A DNA stretch of 39,207 bases from JAGOGN01 sp036652735 (GCA_036652735.1 JAVVVI010000022.1:1-39207); one strand, 5' to 3'; shown: positions 17,028 to 24,377, numbered from the stretch's first letter. The notes: generated by a model from the sequence alone, not told the origin. Numbers and translations: made by a program.

Positions 17028-18353
17028 ATGACATTCAAATTATTAATTATTGGTCACGACCATACCCTAAGAATTATGGAGAACTACATTATCACTCACT
17101 TTACAAATATAAAGCTTACAACACTTCATTTTCGTTCCGATGGACAGTTGGATACTATCGCTCAAAAGCTGAAGGAAGAACTTCCTCACCAGGATGCAAT
17201 TCTATATACACATCCCCATCCTTATCTTCTTTTATCCAAGCTTGTTGAGCACACTTGTCCTACCCGTTATTTGGATATGGACCCATTAACAATTAGTGGC
17301 GGCCTGATTCGTTTAATTAATCAGGGAATTGATATCACTAAAATCAGCTATGACTCCATTTCCGAAGATGAATTGCTTACAGTATTTGATTCTGCGGGAT
17401 ATTCTCCCGAGGATTTACTGTTATATCATGTGAATGAAGATATCTATCAAAGTGGGTTTATTCAGCGCATTATTAAAGAACATATAAAAAATTACAGTAA
17501 CAAACTCTGTACTTATTGCGTAACCAGTATTCGCCAGGTTTGGATTGAATTAACACAGAGAGATATTCCCTGTATTATTGCAGCCTCCTGTAATACTTTT
17601 CTAGTATATGAGATTAAAAGGCTTATGCTAAGCAGCCAGTTAAACAAGCAGTTAGACAATAAAATTGTATCCATTTTTTTCTCCCTGCTGCCACAGGACC
17701 CTATTTATCTTCTGAACAGTACGACTACTCAGGAAGTGCGGGAACTGTCTATTGCCCAGGGATTATTAGCTGAATTTACACAACTGGTTAATGGTGCACT
17801 GATTTCTTCCAGCCAAAGTGATTTTTATCTTTTTTGCAATAGTGATACCTTATTTGAGGTAACCGAACGACTGGCTAAATTAACCATTCTCTCTTCCATT
17901 CCAAAATCTACCTGCTATGATGTCTGCATGGGAATCGGATTTGGAGAGAATGCCAGAAGTGCAAAAGTACATTCCAATGTTGCTTATACCAAATCCCTTT
18001 CCAATGGCGGCAGCTGTGCCTATGCTTATTTTTCTCCGGAAGAGGTACTGGGGCCTATTGAACCCAGCGAAACTTTTGATACCTACCGCAAGATTTTTGA
18101 TCCTCAGCTTCTGGATATTGCCCAAAGAAGTGGAATCAGCGTAAATATGATCTACAAATTGGATCAATACATTGCCCAGACACGTTCCAAGACCTTTACC
18201 TGTGCCGAGTTGGCAGACGGATTAAATGTCAGTGTTCGTACGGCAAACCGTATGGTTTTAAAACTCGAAGATGCGGGTTTTGTCCATGAAGTAAGCCGCC
18301 ATGTAACAGGATCTACAGGGCGGCCTACGCGTGTTCTAAAAGTTCGATTTTAA
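17028..18353 (+). CDS. transcriptional regulator, GGDEF-like core plus C-terminal winged helix; likely regulator of the opp operon
   Basis: A 441-residue protein with three parts. Residues about 1-200 form an alpha/beta sensor-like region I do not firmly recognise. About 210-375 resembles a degenerate GGDEF/nucleotide-cyclase fold (VCMGIGFGENARSAKVHSNVAYTKSLSNG split across two strands) without the GGDEF signature, so no cyclase activity is expected. About 385-441 is a winged helix (CAELADGLNVSVRTANRMVLKL, then GRPTRVLKV). I chose ATG 17028 for its GAGGTG site and the promoter position. It is divergent from oppA and its stop overlaps the iorB stop by 4 bases. Family assignment is by fold impression; opp control is inferred from layout. 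Confidence 0.7.
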   Translation: MTFKLLIIGHDHTLRIMENYIITHFTNIKLTTLHFRSDGQLDTIAQKLKEELPHQDAILYTHPHPYLLLSKLVEHTCPTRYLDMDPLTISGGLIRLINQGIDITKISYDSISEDELLTVFDSAGYSPEDLLLYHVNEDIYQSGFIQRIIKEHIKNYSNKLCTYCVTSIRQVWIELTQRDIPCIIAASCNTFLVYEIKRLMLSSQLNKQLDNKIVSIFFSLLPQDPIYLLNSTTTQEVRELSIAQGLLAEFTQLVNGALISSSQSDFYLFCNSDTLFEVTERLAKLTILSSIPKSTCYDVCMGIGFGENARSAKVHSNVAYTKSLSNGGSCAYAYFSPEEVLGPIEPSETFDTYRKIFDPQLLDIAQRSGISVNMIYKLDQYIAQTRSKTFTCAELADGLNVSVRTANRMVLKLEDAGFVHEVSRHVTGSTGRPTRVLKVRF

Positions 18354-18928
18354 TGGACTAAGTCCATTCCAATTTGAAATGCTTTCTTGTTATCTTCCAG
18401 GAATTGGGGTTTTATATTTTTTTCCATAATAGAATCCCAATTCATTTCCGTAAGGCTCATTGCTTTTACCAAGGCGCCCAACAGCACGATATTCATTGTT
18501 TTGGAATTTCCCAACTCCAATGCCTTCTTTGAGGCATCTATAATTATGGTATGGGCCTTTTCCTGAATCTCTTCCTTCAATCCCTCCGGATAATCTGCTG
18601 CACCGCTGAGAATTGGTGCGGAAGGCAATCTGTAATTATTAAGGATAACGGTTCCTTCCGGTTTCAAATAAGGAAGCCAGCGATAGGTTTCCATTTCCTC
18701 AAATGAAACCAGAATATCTGCCTCTCCAATTCCAATTGTTGGAGCATAGACCTTTTCCCCATAGCGAATCTGAGTTGTTACACTTCCACCCCTCTGACTC
18801 ATTCCATGAATCTCACTCATTTTAACATCATAGCCATCTTCCAATAACCCATAGGTAAGAAGTTTGCTTGCAAGAATGGTTCCCTGGCCGCCAACTCCTA
18901 CCAGTAATATGCTTTTCACTTCTTTCAT
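18350..18928 (-). CDS. iorB: indolepyruvate ferredoxin oxidoreductase, beta subunit
   Basis: The small (gamma-domain) subunit of the thiamine-pyrophosphate enzyme that oxidises aryl-2-oxo acids (indolepyruvate, phenylpyruvate) to aryl-acetyl-CoA with ferredoxin reduction. The 192-residue protein starts with the signature GVGGQGTILASKLL and HGMSQRGGSVTTQIRYG, both typical of this subunit. It begins 2 bases after iorA, as usual for this pair. The stop codon region TTAA is shared with the convergent regulator, leaving no room for a terminator between them. Confidence 0.95.
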   Translation of the reverse strand: MKEVKSILLVGVGGQGTILASKLLTYGLLEDGYDVKMSEIHGMSQRGGSVTTQIRYGEKVYAPTIGIGEADILVSFEEMETYRWLPYLKPEGTVILNNYRLPSAPILSGAADYPEGLKEEIQEKAHTIIIDASKKALELGNSKTMNIVLLGALVKAMSLTEMNWDSIMEKNIKPQFLEDNKKAFQIGMDLVH

Positions 18929-18930
18929 CT

Positions 18931-20718
18931 TTACACCTGCTTTCCCTTACACTGAGTAATCGCCTGCTTTGGACATATCTGAGCACAGGTACTGCATCCC
19001 AGACACATGGTTGCATCAATTCCCGCCTTTTTTCGTTCCTTGTCATAGCGCAATGCAGGACAGCCACATTTTGTGCATAATTTGCACCCAATACACAGTT
19101 CTTCATTGACCTGATAGGTGGTAAAGTAATTACCAAACTCCTCTTTATCTTTTTGTGACTGTTTTTTCAGTGCACAAGGCCATCGTGATATAATAACAGA
19201 TGGCTCCTCTAATTCCAGTGCCCAGTCCAAAGTCTCATTTAACAGTGTCATATCAAATGGATTCAGACTTTTTACATGCTTGATTCCAAGTGCCCGCACT
19301 ATGGTTTCTATATCTGCTTCGGCTGCCGGATCTCCCTGCGCATTGTATCCCGTTCCAGGATGATCCTGATGCCCGGTCATTCCTGTAATTCGATTATCCA
19401 ATATAACCGTAACTGTTTTACTATTATTGTATACTACATCTAAAAGTCCCGTCATTCCGGAATGGAAAAAAGTAGAATCTCCAATTACACTCACTACTCT
19501 TTTGGAAACCCCATAGGCTTCAAACGCTTTTGCCATTCCATGTCCGCCGCTTACACTGGTTCCCATACACAATATTGTATCCACTGCACTTAATGGCGGC
19601 ATCGCTCCAAGTCCATAGCAGCCAATATCTCCGGAGACCATTACATTTTTGTGTTTTTGAAGTTCGTAAAATACCGGTCTATGAGGACACCCTGCGCAAA
19701 GTGATGGTGGTCTGCCCACAAGCTTTTCTGAATCAATAGAGATACTCTCCTTCTTTTCATGGAGCAGTTTTTCTTTTAAAATACCCACACTGAGTTCACC
19801 TATACCCGGAAGAAGTTCCCGTCCCTGACAGGCTATTCCTGCTGCCCTTATTTGTTCTTCCATATAAGGCTCTGTTTCTTCAATCACATACAATATATCA
19901 ACCGCTGCTGCAAATTCCTTAATCTTTTTTATCGGCATGGGATAACTAAATCCAATTTTCATATAGGATGCCTCTTCGCCAAATGCTTCTTTGGCATATT
20001 GATAGGAGATTCCATTGGCAATAATTCCAATTTTCTTATGATGATCCTCTATAAAGTTTGTCCTTGTTTCCTCCGAATAGGTTCTGAGCACCTTTAATTT
20101 TTCCTCTAAGTCCACTCTTCTTTTTTTCGATACTGCCGGCATTGTGGTATAGGTAAAGATATCCTTTTTATATTCACACAGGGGTGCTTCCTGACGGTCC
20201 TTACAGTCCACCGTGCTCTTGCTATGGCAGACTCTCGTTGTCATTCGAAGCAAAACAGGCATACGAATACGTTCACTTAACGCAACTGCTTCAAGTACCA
20301 TATCTTTACATTCCTGGCTATCTGCCGGTTCAAACATTGGAATTTTTGCTGTCTTTGCATAATAACGATTATCCTGTTCTGTTTGTGAAGAATGCAATCC
20401 CGGATCATCTGCGGATACAATCACCAGACCACCGGTAATTCCGGTATAGGCCACTGAATAAAATGGATCCGAAGCAACATTGAGCCCCACCTGCTTCATA
20501 GAGGCGAATGCTCTTCCTCCTGTAATTGAAAAACCGATTGCAGACTCCAACGCAACCTTCTCATTTGGTGCCCACTCCGCAATAATATCCTCTTTATAAC
20601 CTGCTATATTTTCTAATATCTCAGTGCTGGGAGTTCCGGGATATGCTGCCGCAAAACGAATTCCTGCTTCATACACACCTCTGGCAACTGCTTCATTTCC
20701 TGTCATTAATTTTTTCAA
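18931..20718 (-). CDS. iorA: indolepyruvate ferredoxin oxidoreductase, alpha subunit
   Basis: The large TPP-binding subunit, 595 residues. It has an N-terminal pyrimidine-binding domain (TGNEAVARGVYEAG, AAYPGTPSTEI, EWAPNEKVALE), CAGCPHRP near the middle, the TPP/Mg domain (GDIGCYGLGAMPPL; VIGDSTFFHSGMTGLLD), and two C-terminal 4Fe-4S sets (CIGCKLCTKCGCP and CLGCSTCAQICP). I chose a TTG start at 20718: it has GGAGG exactly seven bases upstream and starts 2 bases after the ridA stop, and gives the standard KKLMTGNEA beginning. Longer frames have no ribosome site and run through ridA. Acts in amino-acid (Trp/Phe/Tyr) fermentation in anaerobes. Confidence 0.95.
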   Translation of the reverse strand: MKKLMTGNEAVARGVYEAGIRFAAAYPGTPSTEILENIAGYKEDIIAEWAPNEKVALESAIGFSITGGRAFASMKQVGLNVASDPFYSVAYTGITGGLVIVSADDPGLHSSQTEQDNRYYAKTAKIPMFEPADSQECKDMVLEAVALSERIRMPVLLRMTTRVCHSKSTVDCKDRQEAPLCEYKKDIFTYTTMPAVSKKRRVDLEEKLKVLRTYSEETRTNFIEDHHKKIGIIANGISYQYAKEAFGEEASYMKIGFSYPMPIKKIKEFAAAVDILYVIEETEPYMEEQIRAAGIACQGRELLPGIGELSVGILKEKLLHEKKESISIDSEKLVGRPPSLCAGCPHRPVFYELQKHKNVMVSGDIGCYGLGAMPPLSAVDTILCMGTSVSGGHGMAKAFEAYGVSKRVVSVIGDSTFFHSGMTGLLDVVYNNSKTVTVILDNRITGMTGHQDHPGTGYNAQGDPAAEADIETIVRALGIKHVKSLNPFDMTLLNETLDWALELEEPSVIISRWPCALKKQSQKDKEEFGNYFTTYQVNEELCIGCKLCTKCGCPALRYDKERKKAGIDATMCLGCSTCAQICPKQAITQCKGKQV

Positions 20719-20720
20719 TT

Positions 20721-21203
20721 TTATACCTCCGCTGTGGATTGCTCTTCCACCTCTATTACTGCATGGATTTCTACAGATGTATTCATAGGCAGTGTTCCCG
20801 ATGGAACCGCACAACGAGCATGATTCCCTTTCTCACCAAAAATCTCCTTAATTAAATCTGAAAATCCATTGATTACATATGGCTGTTCCGTAAATTCATC
20901 CACACAATTCACATAACCCAATACATTCACAAATTGCTTTACTCTGTCCAAATCCCCTATTGCTGCCTTAATTTGTGCGATTACATTCAGACCGGTCATT
21001 CGTGCAGCCTGATAACCCTCTTCCTTTGTAATATCTCTTCCTACTTTTCCATTATAAAAAAATTCCCCGTTCCACAGTGGTCCCTGACCTGAAAAGAAAA
21101 TAACATTTCCCACCTGCTTAAATGGACAATATGTGCCAACCGGTTTAATCGGATCCGGAAGTGTCAAACCTAATTCTTGCATCTTTTGTTCAATCTTACC
21201 CAT
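20721..21203 (-). CDS. RidA family (YjgF/YER057c/UK114) protein
   Basis: A 160-residue RidA-type protein; the best-known members hydrolyse reactive enamine/imine intermediates to 2-oxo acids and ammonia. Conserved features: FFSGQGPLWNG near the N-terminus, the ITKEEGYQAARMTGLNV helix, and the C-terminal HARCAVPSGTLPMNTSVEIHA, whose Arg lies at the position of the catalytic Arg of RidA. It is longer than archetypal RidA (about 130), like the YjgH/atu-type subgroups. ATG 21203 has GGGGGAAG upstream and is preferred over the ATG at 21221. It is the first gene of ridA-iorA-iorB, so it may protect or feed the 2-oxo acid pool used by Ior. Confidence 0.88.
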   Translation of the reverse strand: MGKIEQKMQELGLTLPDPIKPVGTYCPFKQVGNVIFFSGQGPLWNGEFFYNGKVGRDITKEEGYQAARMTGLNVIAQIKAAIGDLDRVKQFVNVLGYVNCVDEFTEQPYVINGFSDLIKEIFGEKGNHARCAVPSGTLPMNTSVEIHAVIEVEEQSTAEV

Positions 21204-21241
21204 AAAATCTTCCCCCTTCATGATTGTTTACTTTTAGGCTA

Positions 21242-21304
21242 TCAAACTTTTCTTCATATGTCAAACTTTTTGTATGATTTTCTTACTTTTTTTATGATTC
21301 TCTT
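21242..21304. repeat. two pairs of ~20-bp-period direct repeats in the ridA/regulator divergent region
   Basis: TCAAACTTTT occurs at 21242-21251 and 21261-21270 (period 19). TATGATTTTCTT at 21273-21284 recurs as TATGATTCTCTT at 21293-21304 (period 20). A period near two helical turns puts the copies on the same DNA face, as for an operator bound by a dimer or tetramer. The first pair covers the putative ridA promoter and the second ends at the -35 of the divergent regulator. The region is T-rich, so chance similarity is a real alternative. Confidence 0.5.
21259..21264 (-). promoter_or_regulatory. consensus -35 (TTGACA) of the ridA-iorAB operon
   Basis: TTGACA on the minus strand, about 55 bases upstream of the ridA start. 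The hexamer 17 bases downstream (TAGCCT at 21236-21241) is a weak -10. The combination suggests an activated or regulated promoter; the -10 is uncertain. Confidence 0.4.
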
Positions 21305-21330
21305 GCAATCTCATAAAAAAATGCTATAAT
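21303..21330 (+). promoter_or_regulatory. promoter of the YheO/DauR-type regulator
   Basis: TTGCAA (21303-21308), a 16-base spacer, and a perfect TATAAT (21325-21330). The start should fall near 21337. Confidence 0.6.
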
Positions 21331-21342
21331 ATATGCAAACAA

Positions 21343-21362
21343 GCATCCCCAAAAAGGGATGC
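21343..21362 (+). promoter_or_regulatory. 5'-leader hairpin upstream of the YheO/DauR-type regulator
   Basis: GCATCCC (21343-21349) pairs with GGGATGC (21356-21362) around a CAAAAA loop. It sits just after the predicted transcription start and 25 bases before the ATG, with no T-tract. It could stabilise the message end or be a palindromic operator. Confidence 0.5.
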
Positions 21363-21387
21363 CATAAAAATTTAAGTGAGGTGTACC

Positions 21388-22038
21388 ATGGAATTAGATG
21401 ATCTGAAAGTTATTGCTGCTGCAATTGCTGCACAGTTTGGCAGTAACACCGAAGTATTAATACATGATTTTACCAAAGACTTAAATCATAGTATTGTCTA
21501 TATTGTAAATGGCCACGTAACCGGACGAACCCTGGGCGGCTGTGCCACAAATTTGTTTTTTAAATATATTAACCTTGAGGATCAATCCCCCTCTAAGCTT
21601 CGTTATATTACCCGAATGCCCGATGGGCGTACCCTGCGCTCCTCAACTGTTAATTTTTTTGATTCCAATGGTAAGGTCTGTGGCTCCCTTTGTATCAACC
21701 AGGATATTTCTGACCTCCTGCTCTTGGAAAAATCCGTTAAGGGCCTTGCCGGTTCTGATTATTTCAACTCCAACACTCTTTCAGGGGAAGATGAACTCTA
21801 TTCCTCCTCTATTCAGGAACTGTTAGACAGTATTATTGCAGATGGAATTTCTTTAATTGGAACAACTCCAAAAGAGATGAATAAAGACGCTAAAATCCGT
21901 TTTCTTTCCTTTCTGGATGAGCGTGGTGTCTTTTTAATTCAAAAATCCGGTGTAAAAATTTGTGAACTTCTGGATATTTCAAAATTCACCCTTTACAGTT
22001 ATTTGGAAGAAGCTCGAAAGCACTTTCCTCTTCCATAA
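21388..22038 (+). CDS. YheO/DauR-family transcriptional regulator (PAS_6 plus HTH_22)
   Basis: A 216-residue one-component regulator. Residues about 5-115 form a YheO-like PAS domain (AAAIAAQFGSNTEVLIHDF; HVTGRTLGGCATNL; NFFDSNGKVCGSLCINQDIS). About 165-216 is the HTH_22 DNA-binding domain (FLDERGVFLIQKSGVKICEL, LLDISKFTLYSYLEEARK). Relatives include DauR, the repressor of D-arginine catabolism in Pseudomonas. The ATG at 21388 has GTGAGGTG upstream. It is divergent from ridA-iorAB across a repeat-rich gap, so it is the likely regulator of that operon; the ligand is unknown but an amino acid or 2-oxo acid is plausible. Confidence 0.85.
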   Translation: MELDDLKVIAAAIAAQFGSNTEVLIHDFTKDLNHSIVYIVNGHVTGRTLGGCATNLFFKYINLEDQSPSKLRYITRMPDGRTLRSSTVNFFDSNGKVCGSLCINQDISDLLLLEKSVKGLAGSDYFNSNTLSGEDELYSSSIQELLDSIIADGISLIGTTPKEMNKDAKIRFLSFLDERGVFLIQKSGVKICELLDISKFTLYSYLEEARKHFPLP

Positions 22039-22042
22039 AAAA

Positions 22043-22068
22043 ACCGCCACTATGGAACCAGTGGCGGT
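22043..22068. terminator. bidirectional Rho-independent terminator
   Basis: A perfect 9-bp stem (ACCGCCACT 22043-22051 with AGTGGCGGT 22060-22068) with an 8-base loop. It is flanked by seven A on the left (a T-tract for the minus strand, serving rpsR) and ACTTTTATTTAT on the right (serving the regulator). It lies between the convergent stops. Confidence 0.85.
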
Positions 22069-22083
22069 AACTTTTATTTATCC

Positions 22084-22353
22084 TTAGTCTAAAACATAAG
22101 GCATAAGAGCAATATGTCTTGCTCTCTTAATAGCAACTGTAAGAGCTCTCTGATGTTTTGCACAGTTTCCTGTAATTCTTCTAGGTAAAATTTTACCTCT
22201 CTCAGAAATATATCTTTTCAGTTTGTTTAAATCTTTGTAATCAATTGAGCTGTCTTTTCCGCAGAATACACATACTTTCTTTCTTCTACGTCCACCAGCG
22301 CCGCCTCTTCTCTTCATTGGAGAATCTGACGATCTGTCTTTATTAAATGCCAT
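22084..22353 (-). CDS. rpsR: 30S ribosomal protein S18
   Basis: S18 binds 16S rRNA together with S6 in the small-subunit platform. The 89-residue protein has the family core CVFCGKDSSIDYKDLNKLKR, ERGKILPRRITGNCAKHQ and LTVAIKRARHIALMPY. The ribosome site is TAGGAGG. The N-terminal extension before the core (about 25 residues, Arg/Gly-rich) is of usual clostridial length. It is last in the rpsF-ssb-rpsR operon and is followed by a strong terminator. Confidence 0.98.
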   Translation of the reverse strand: MAFNKDRSSDSPMKRRGGAGGRRRKKVCVFCGKDSSIDYKDLNKLKRYISERGKILPRRITGNCAKHQRALTVAIKRARHIALMPYVLD

Positions 22354-22375
22354 GATATTTACCTCCTATTGTAAT

Positions 22376-22819
22376 CTAATTAAATGGTAACTCTTCATCA
22401 ATACCATCCGGAATGTTCATAAAGCCATCCCCAACCGCTGAACTCGGTGCTGGTCTGTCTGTCTGCTGATAGGAAGCAGAGGATTCCTGACTTGCTGATT
22501 TGCTTTCTGCAAATTCCTGCTCTTCTACAACTACATCTGTGGTATATACCTTCTGATCGTCTTTATTCGTATAGCTTCCGGTTTGAATTCTTCCGGTTAC
22601 CAAGACTTTAATGCCCTTGTGGAAATACTTTTCCGCAAATTCACCGGACTTTCCAAACGCCACACAATTAATAAAATCTGCCGTCTGGGAATCATTGTCC
22701 CTTTTAAATCTTCTATCTACTGCCAGTGTATATCTTGCAATTGCCGTCGCTTGCTCGCCCTGAGAATAGCGAACTTCAGGGTCTCTTGTCAAACGTCCCA
22801 TAAGTATTACTTTGTTCAT
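22376..22819 (-). CDS. ssb: single-stranded DNA-binding protein
   Basis: A 147-residue SSB: an OB-fold (residues 1-105; MNKVILMGRLTRDPEVRYS, DFINCVAFGKSGEFAEKYF, VLVTGRIQTGSY), a flexible Ser/Gln/Pro linker, and the acidic protein-interaction tip ending GIDEELPFN. The tip is a variant of DDDIPF. It sits between rpsF and rpsR, as in most Firmicutes, linking replication and translation gene expression. Confidence 0.98.
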   Translation of the reverse strand: MNKVILMGRLTRDPEVRYSQGEQATAIARYTLAVDRRFKRDNDSQTADFINCVAFGKSGEFAEKYFHKGIKVLVTGRIQTGSYTNKDDQKVYTTDVVVEEQEFAESKSASQESSASYQQTDRPAPSSAVGDGFMNIPDGIDEELPFN

Positions 22820-22840
22820 ACGATTTCCTCTTTTCCTATT

Positions 22841-23131
22841 TTATGCCTCGTCCTGTCTAACGCATAAAAATCTGATGACATTGTCTGTAATACGAACACG
22901 ATCTTCAATGTCTGCCGGTGCATCACCGTTAGCATCGAATTGAATGAAATAGTAAAAACCTTCTTTCATTTTCTGAATCTCGTAAGCAAGTCTCTTCTTA
23001 CCCCACTCATCAACATTCGTAATCGTACCGCCGAAACGTGTAATTATTTCTTTTACTTTTTCAAGTGTTGCGGTCTTTACGTCATCTTCGATTTTTGCAC
23101 TAAGAACAAGCGCTAATTCATATTTGTTCAT
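22841..23131 (-). CDS. rpsF: 30S ribosomal protein S6
   Basis: S6 pairs with S18 in the 30S platform. The 96-residue protein starts MNKYELALVLSAKIEDD and contains GGTITNVDEWGKKRLAYEIQ, FYYFIQFDAN and RITDNVIRFLCVR, all typical. I chose ATG 23131 because AAAAGGAGG lies just upstream and the length matches the family. The longer frame back to 23236 would be translated leader and overlaps the promoter. Confidence 0.98.
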   Translation of the reverse strand: MNKYELALVLSAKIEDDVKTATLEKVKEIITRFGGTITNVDEWGKKRLAYEIQKMKEGFYYFIQFDANGDAPADIEDRVRITDNVIRFLCVRQDEA

Positions 23132-23161
23132 TAGAATCGTACCTCCTTTTGGTCTCTGGCC

Positions 23162-23177
23162 CCCGGTCAATGCCGGG
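23162..23177 (-). promoter_or_regulatory. rpsF leader hairpin, candidate S6:S18 autoregulatory element
   Basis: The leader from about 23201 to the rpsF ATG (about 70 bases) holds a GC-rich hairpin (CCCGG/CCGGG with a 6-base loop, extendable by G-U pairs) and CCG triplets just upstream of the ribosome site. In many bacteria the rpsF leader carries an S6:S18-binding motif with a bulged CCG. The position fits, but I cannot confirm the full motif by eye. Confidence 0.35.
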
Positions 23178-23207
23178 AACAAGGAATTTATTTTATCACG
23201 AATTGTC

Positions 23208-23236
23208 ATTCTACCATAAATCCGTAGATTTATCAA
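23208..23236 (-). promoter_or_regulatory. promoter of rpsF-ssb-rpsR
   Basis: On the minus strand TTGATA (23231-23236), a 17-base spacer and TAGAAT (23208-23213). The -10 contains the TAG stop codon of the upstream DUF951 gene, so the promoter lies within the 3' end of that gene. The start is expected near 23201. Confidence 0.65.
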
Positions 23237-23414
23237 GGTTTTTCCTGATTTCTTTTGTATTTTTTTCTACAATGACTCTGGACAGCATAATTTGATGCCC
23301 ACATCCCATACATTTTAATCGAAAGTCCGCCCCTACCCGGAGTATTTCCCACTCTGCACTTCCGCAAGGATGCTTTTTTTTAAGGCGCACAATATCTCCC
23401 ACTTCAAAGTTCAT
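23211..23414 (-). CDS. DUF951 family protein (YyzM-like)
   Basis: A 67-residue protein with the DUF951 signature: FEVGDIVRLKKKHPCGSAEW, then ILRVGADFRLKCMGCGH and QIMLSR. The Cys at HPCG and the CMGC pair suggest a small metal-binding or RNA-binding fold; the function is unknown. YyzM of Bacillus lies in the same broad chromosomal neighbourhood as rpsF. The start has GGGAG upstream. It follows the sirtuin gene by 35 bases and is probably co-transcribed with it. Confidence 0.9.
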   Translation of the reverse strand: MNFEVGDIVRLKKKHPCGSAEWEILRVGADFRLKCMGCGHQIMLSRVIVEKNTKEIRKNLDKSTDLW

Positions 23415-23449
23415 ATTTTTCTCCCACTTTTCTTTTTTTATTTTAAAGA

Positions 23450-24172
23450 CTAGTCTTCCACCTTGGAAAATACACTTGCTATACCCTCCTGGATTACCAG
23501 CTCTGCCCTTTGATCCATTTCTGTTGCGGTTTTATTTATTAAAATCAAATGTTTTCCATGAAAGTAATCAATCATTCCTGCAGCCGGATACACCGAAAGC
23601 GATGTTCCTCCAACAATCAGCGTATCTGCTTCCTGAATAGCAGCTATTGCCTCTATCATAGTTTTTTGGTTTAAGGCCTCTTCATACAGCACAACATCGG
23701 GTTTTATAATTCCTCCACAGCTGCACTTTGGAATTCCCTCTCCTTCTAGCAGCTCCTTTGCAGAATATAAGGCATTGCATTTTGTGCAGTAATTACGATG
23801 CACGCTTCCATGGAGTTCCAGCACATGCTTGCTTCCTGCCGCCTGGTGCAGTCCATCTATATTCTGTGTCACGATTGCTGTCAGCTTACCCCTTCCCTCA
23901 AGCCTAGCCAATTTCATATGTGCAGCATTTGGTTTTGCATCTAAGTATAACATCCTGTTTCGATAAAAATCATAAAATTCTTCTGTATGGCGTTTATAAA
24001 ATGTGTGACTCAATATAGTCTCCGGCGGAAATTCATAGGATTGATGATATAATCCATCCACACTTCGAAAATCCGGAATACCACTTTCAGTAGAAACACC
24101 TGCTCCTCCAAAAAAAACGATCTTTTTGCTCTCTTTTATTATTCTGTTTAATTCTTCGATTTCTTTACTCAT
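23450..24172 (-). CDS. cobB: NAD-dependent protein deacylase of the SIR2 family
   Basis: A 240-residue sirtuin that removes acyl groups from protein lysines using NAD. Motifs: GGAGVSTESGIPDFRS (22-37, NAD binding), TQNIDGLH (102-109), catalytic His 121 in LELHGS, zinc cysteines C129, C132, C150 and C152, and the GTSLSVYPAAG loop. It has FYKRHTEEFYDFYRNRM, a clostridial CobB/SrtN-like region, without a clear Tyr/Arg desuccinylase pair that I could identify. The start ATG is preceded by AAAGGAC. The N-terminus abuts an AT-rich divergent region. Confidence 0.94.
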   Translation of the reverse strand: MSKEIEELNRIIKESKKIVFFGGAGVSTESGIPDFRSVDGLYHQSYEFPPETILSHTFYKRHTEEFYDFYRNRMLYLDAKPNAAHMKLARLEGRGKLTAIVTQNIDGLHQAAGSKHVLELHGSVHRNYCTKCNALYSAKELLEGEGIPKCSCGGIIKPDVVLYEEALNQKTMIEAIAAIQEADTLIVGGTSLSVYPAAGMIDYFHGKHLILINKTATEMDQRAELVIQEGIASVFSKVED

Positions 24173-24377
24173 ATGTAAGTCCTTTCCTTATTTTATAAAT
24201 TTTTTAATGTATTTTTTTCCTCTTTTAAGCTATTACTAACTCAGAGAACTGGTATTTTTATATATTATATAGTATAATTCATTTCAGATAATTTGTGTTC
24301 ACAAAATATTGACAATTTTACTATATAATCCAGCTAATACCATGTACTTCAAATTTAAAGAAGAATTGAGATGTGAA
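24173..24377. other. AT-rich divergent intergenic region
   Basis: About 205 bases between the sirtuin and the LtaS-like gene, very rich in A and T. TATAAT occurs at 24273-24278 and 24324-24329, both with poor -35 elements. A TTG in TTGACA at 24309 could open the LtaS frame but looks like promoter sequence, not a start codon. No hairpin with a T-tract and no riboswitch fold were seen. Confidence 0.5.

Noticed and set aside
20719..20814. Longer iorA beginning upstream of 20718
   Set aside because: It would run through the end of ridA with no ribosome site; the TTG at 20718 has GGAGG at ideal spacing and gives the family-standard N-terminus.
24309..24377. TTG start for the LtaS-like gene adding 23 residues
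   Set aside because: The TTG is part of a TTGACA promoter-like sequence, has no ribosome site, and the extra residues do not look like part of the first membrane segment.
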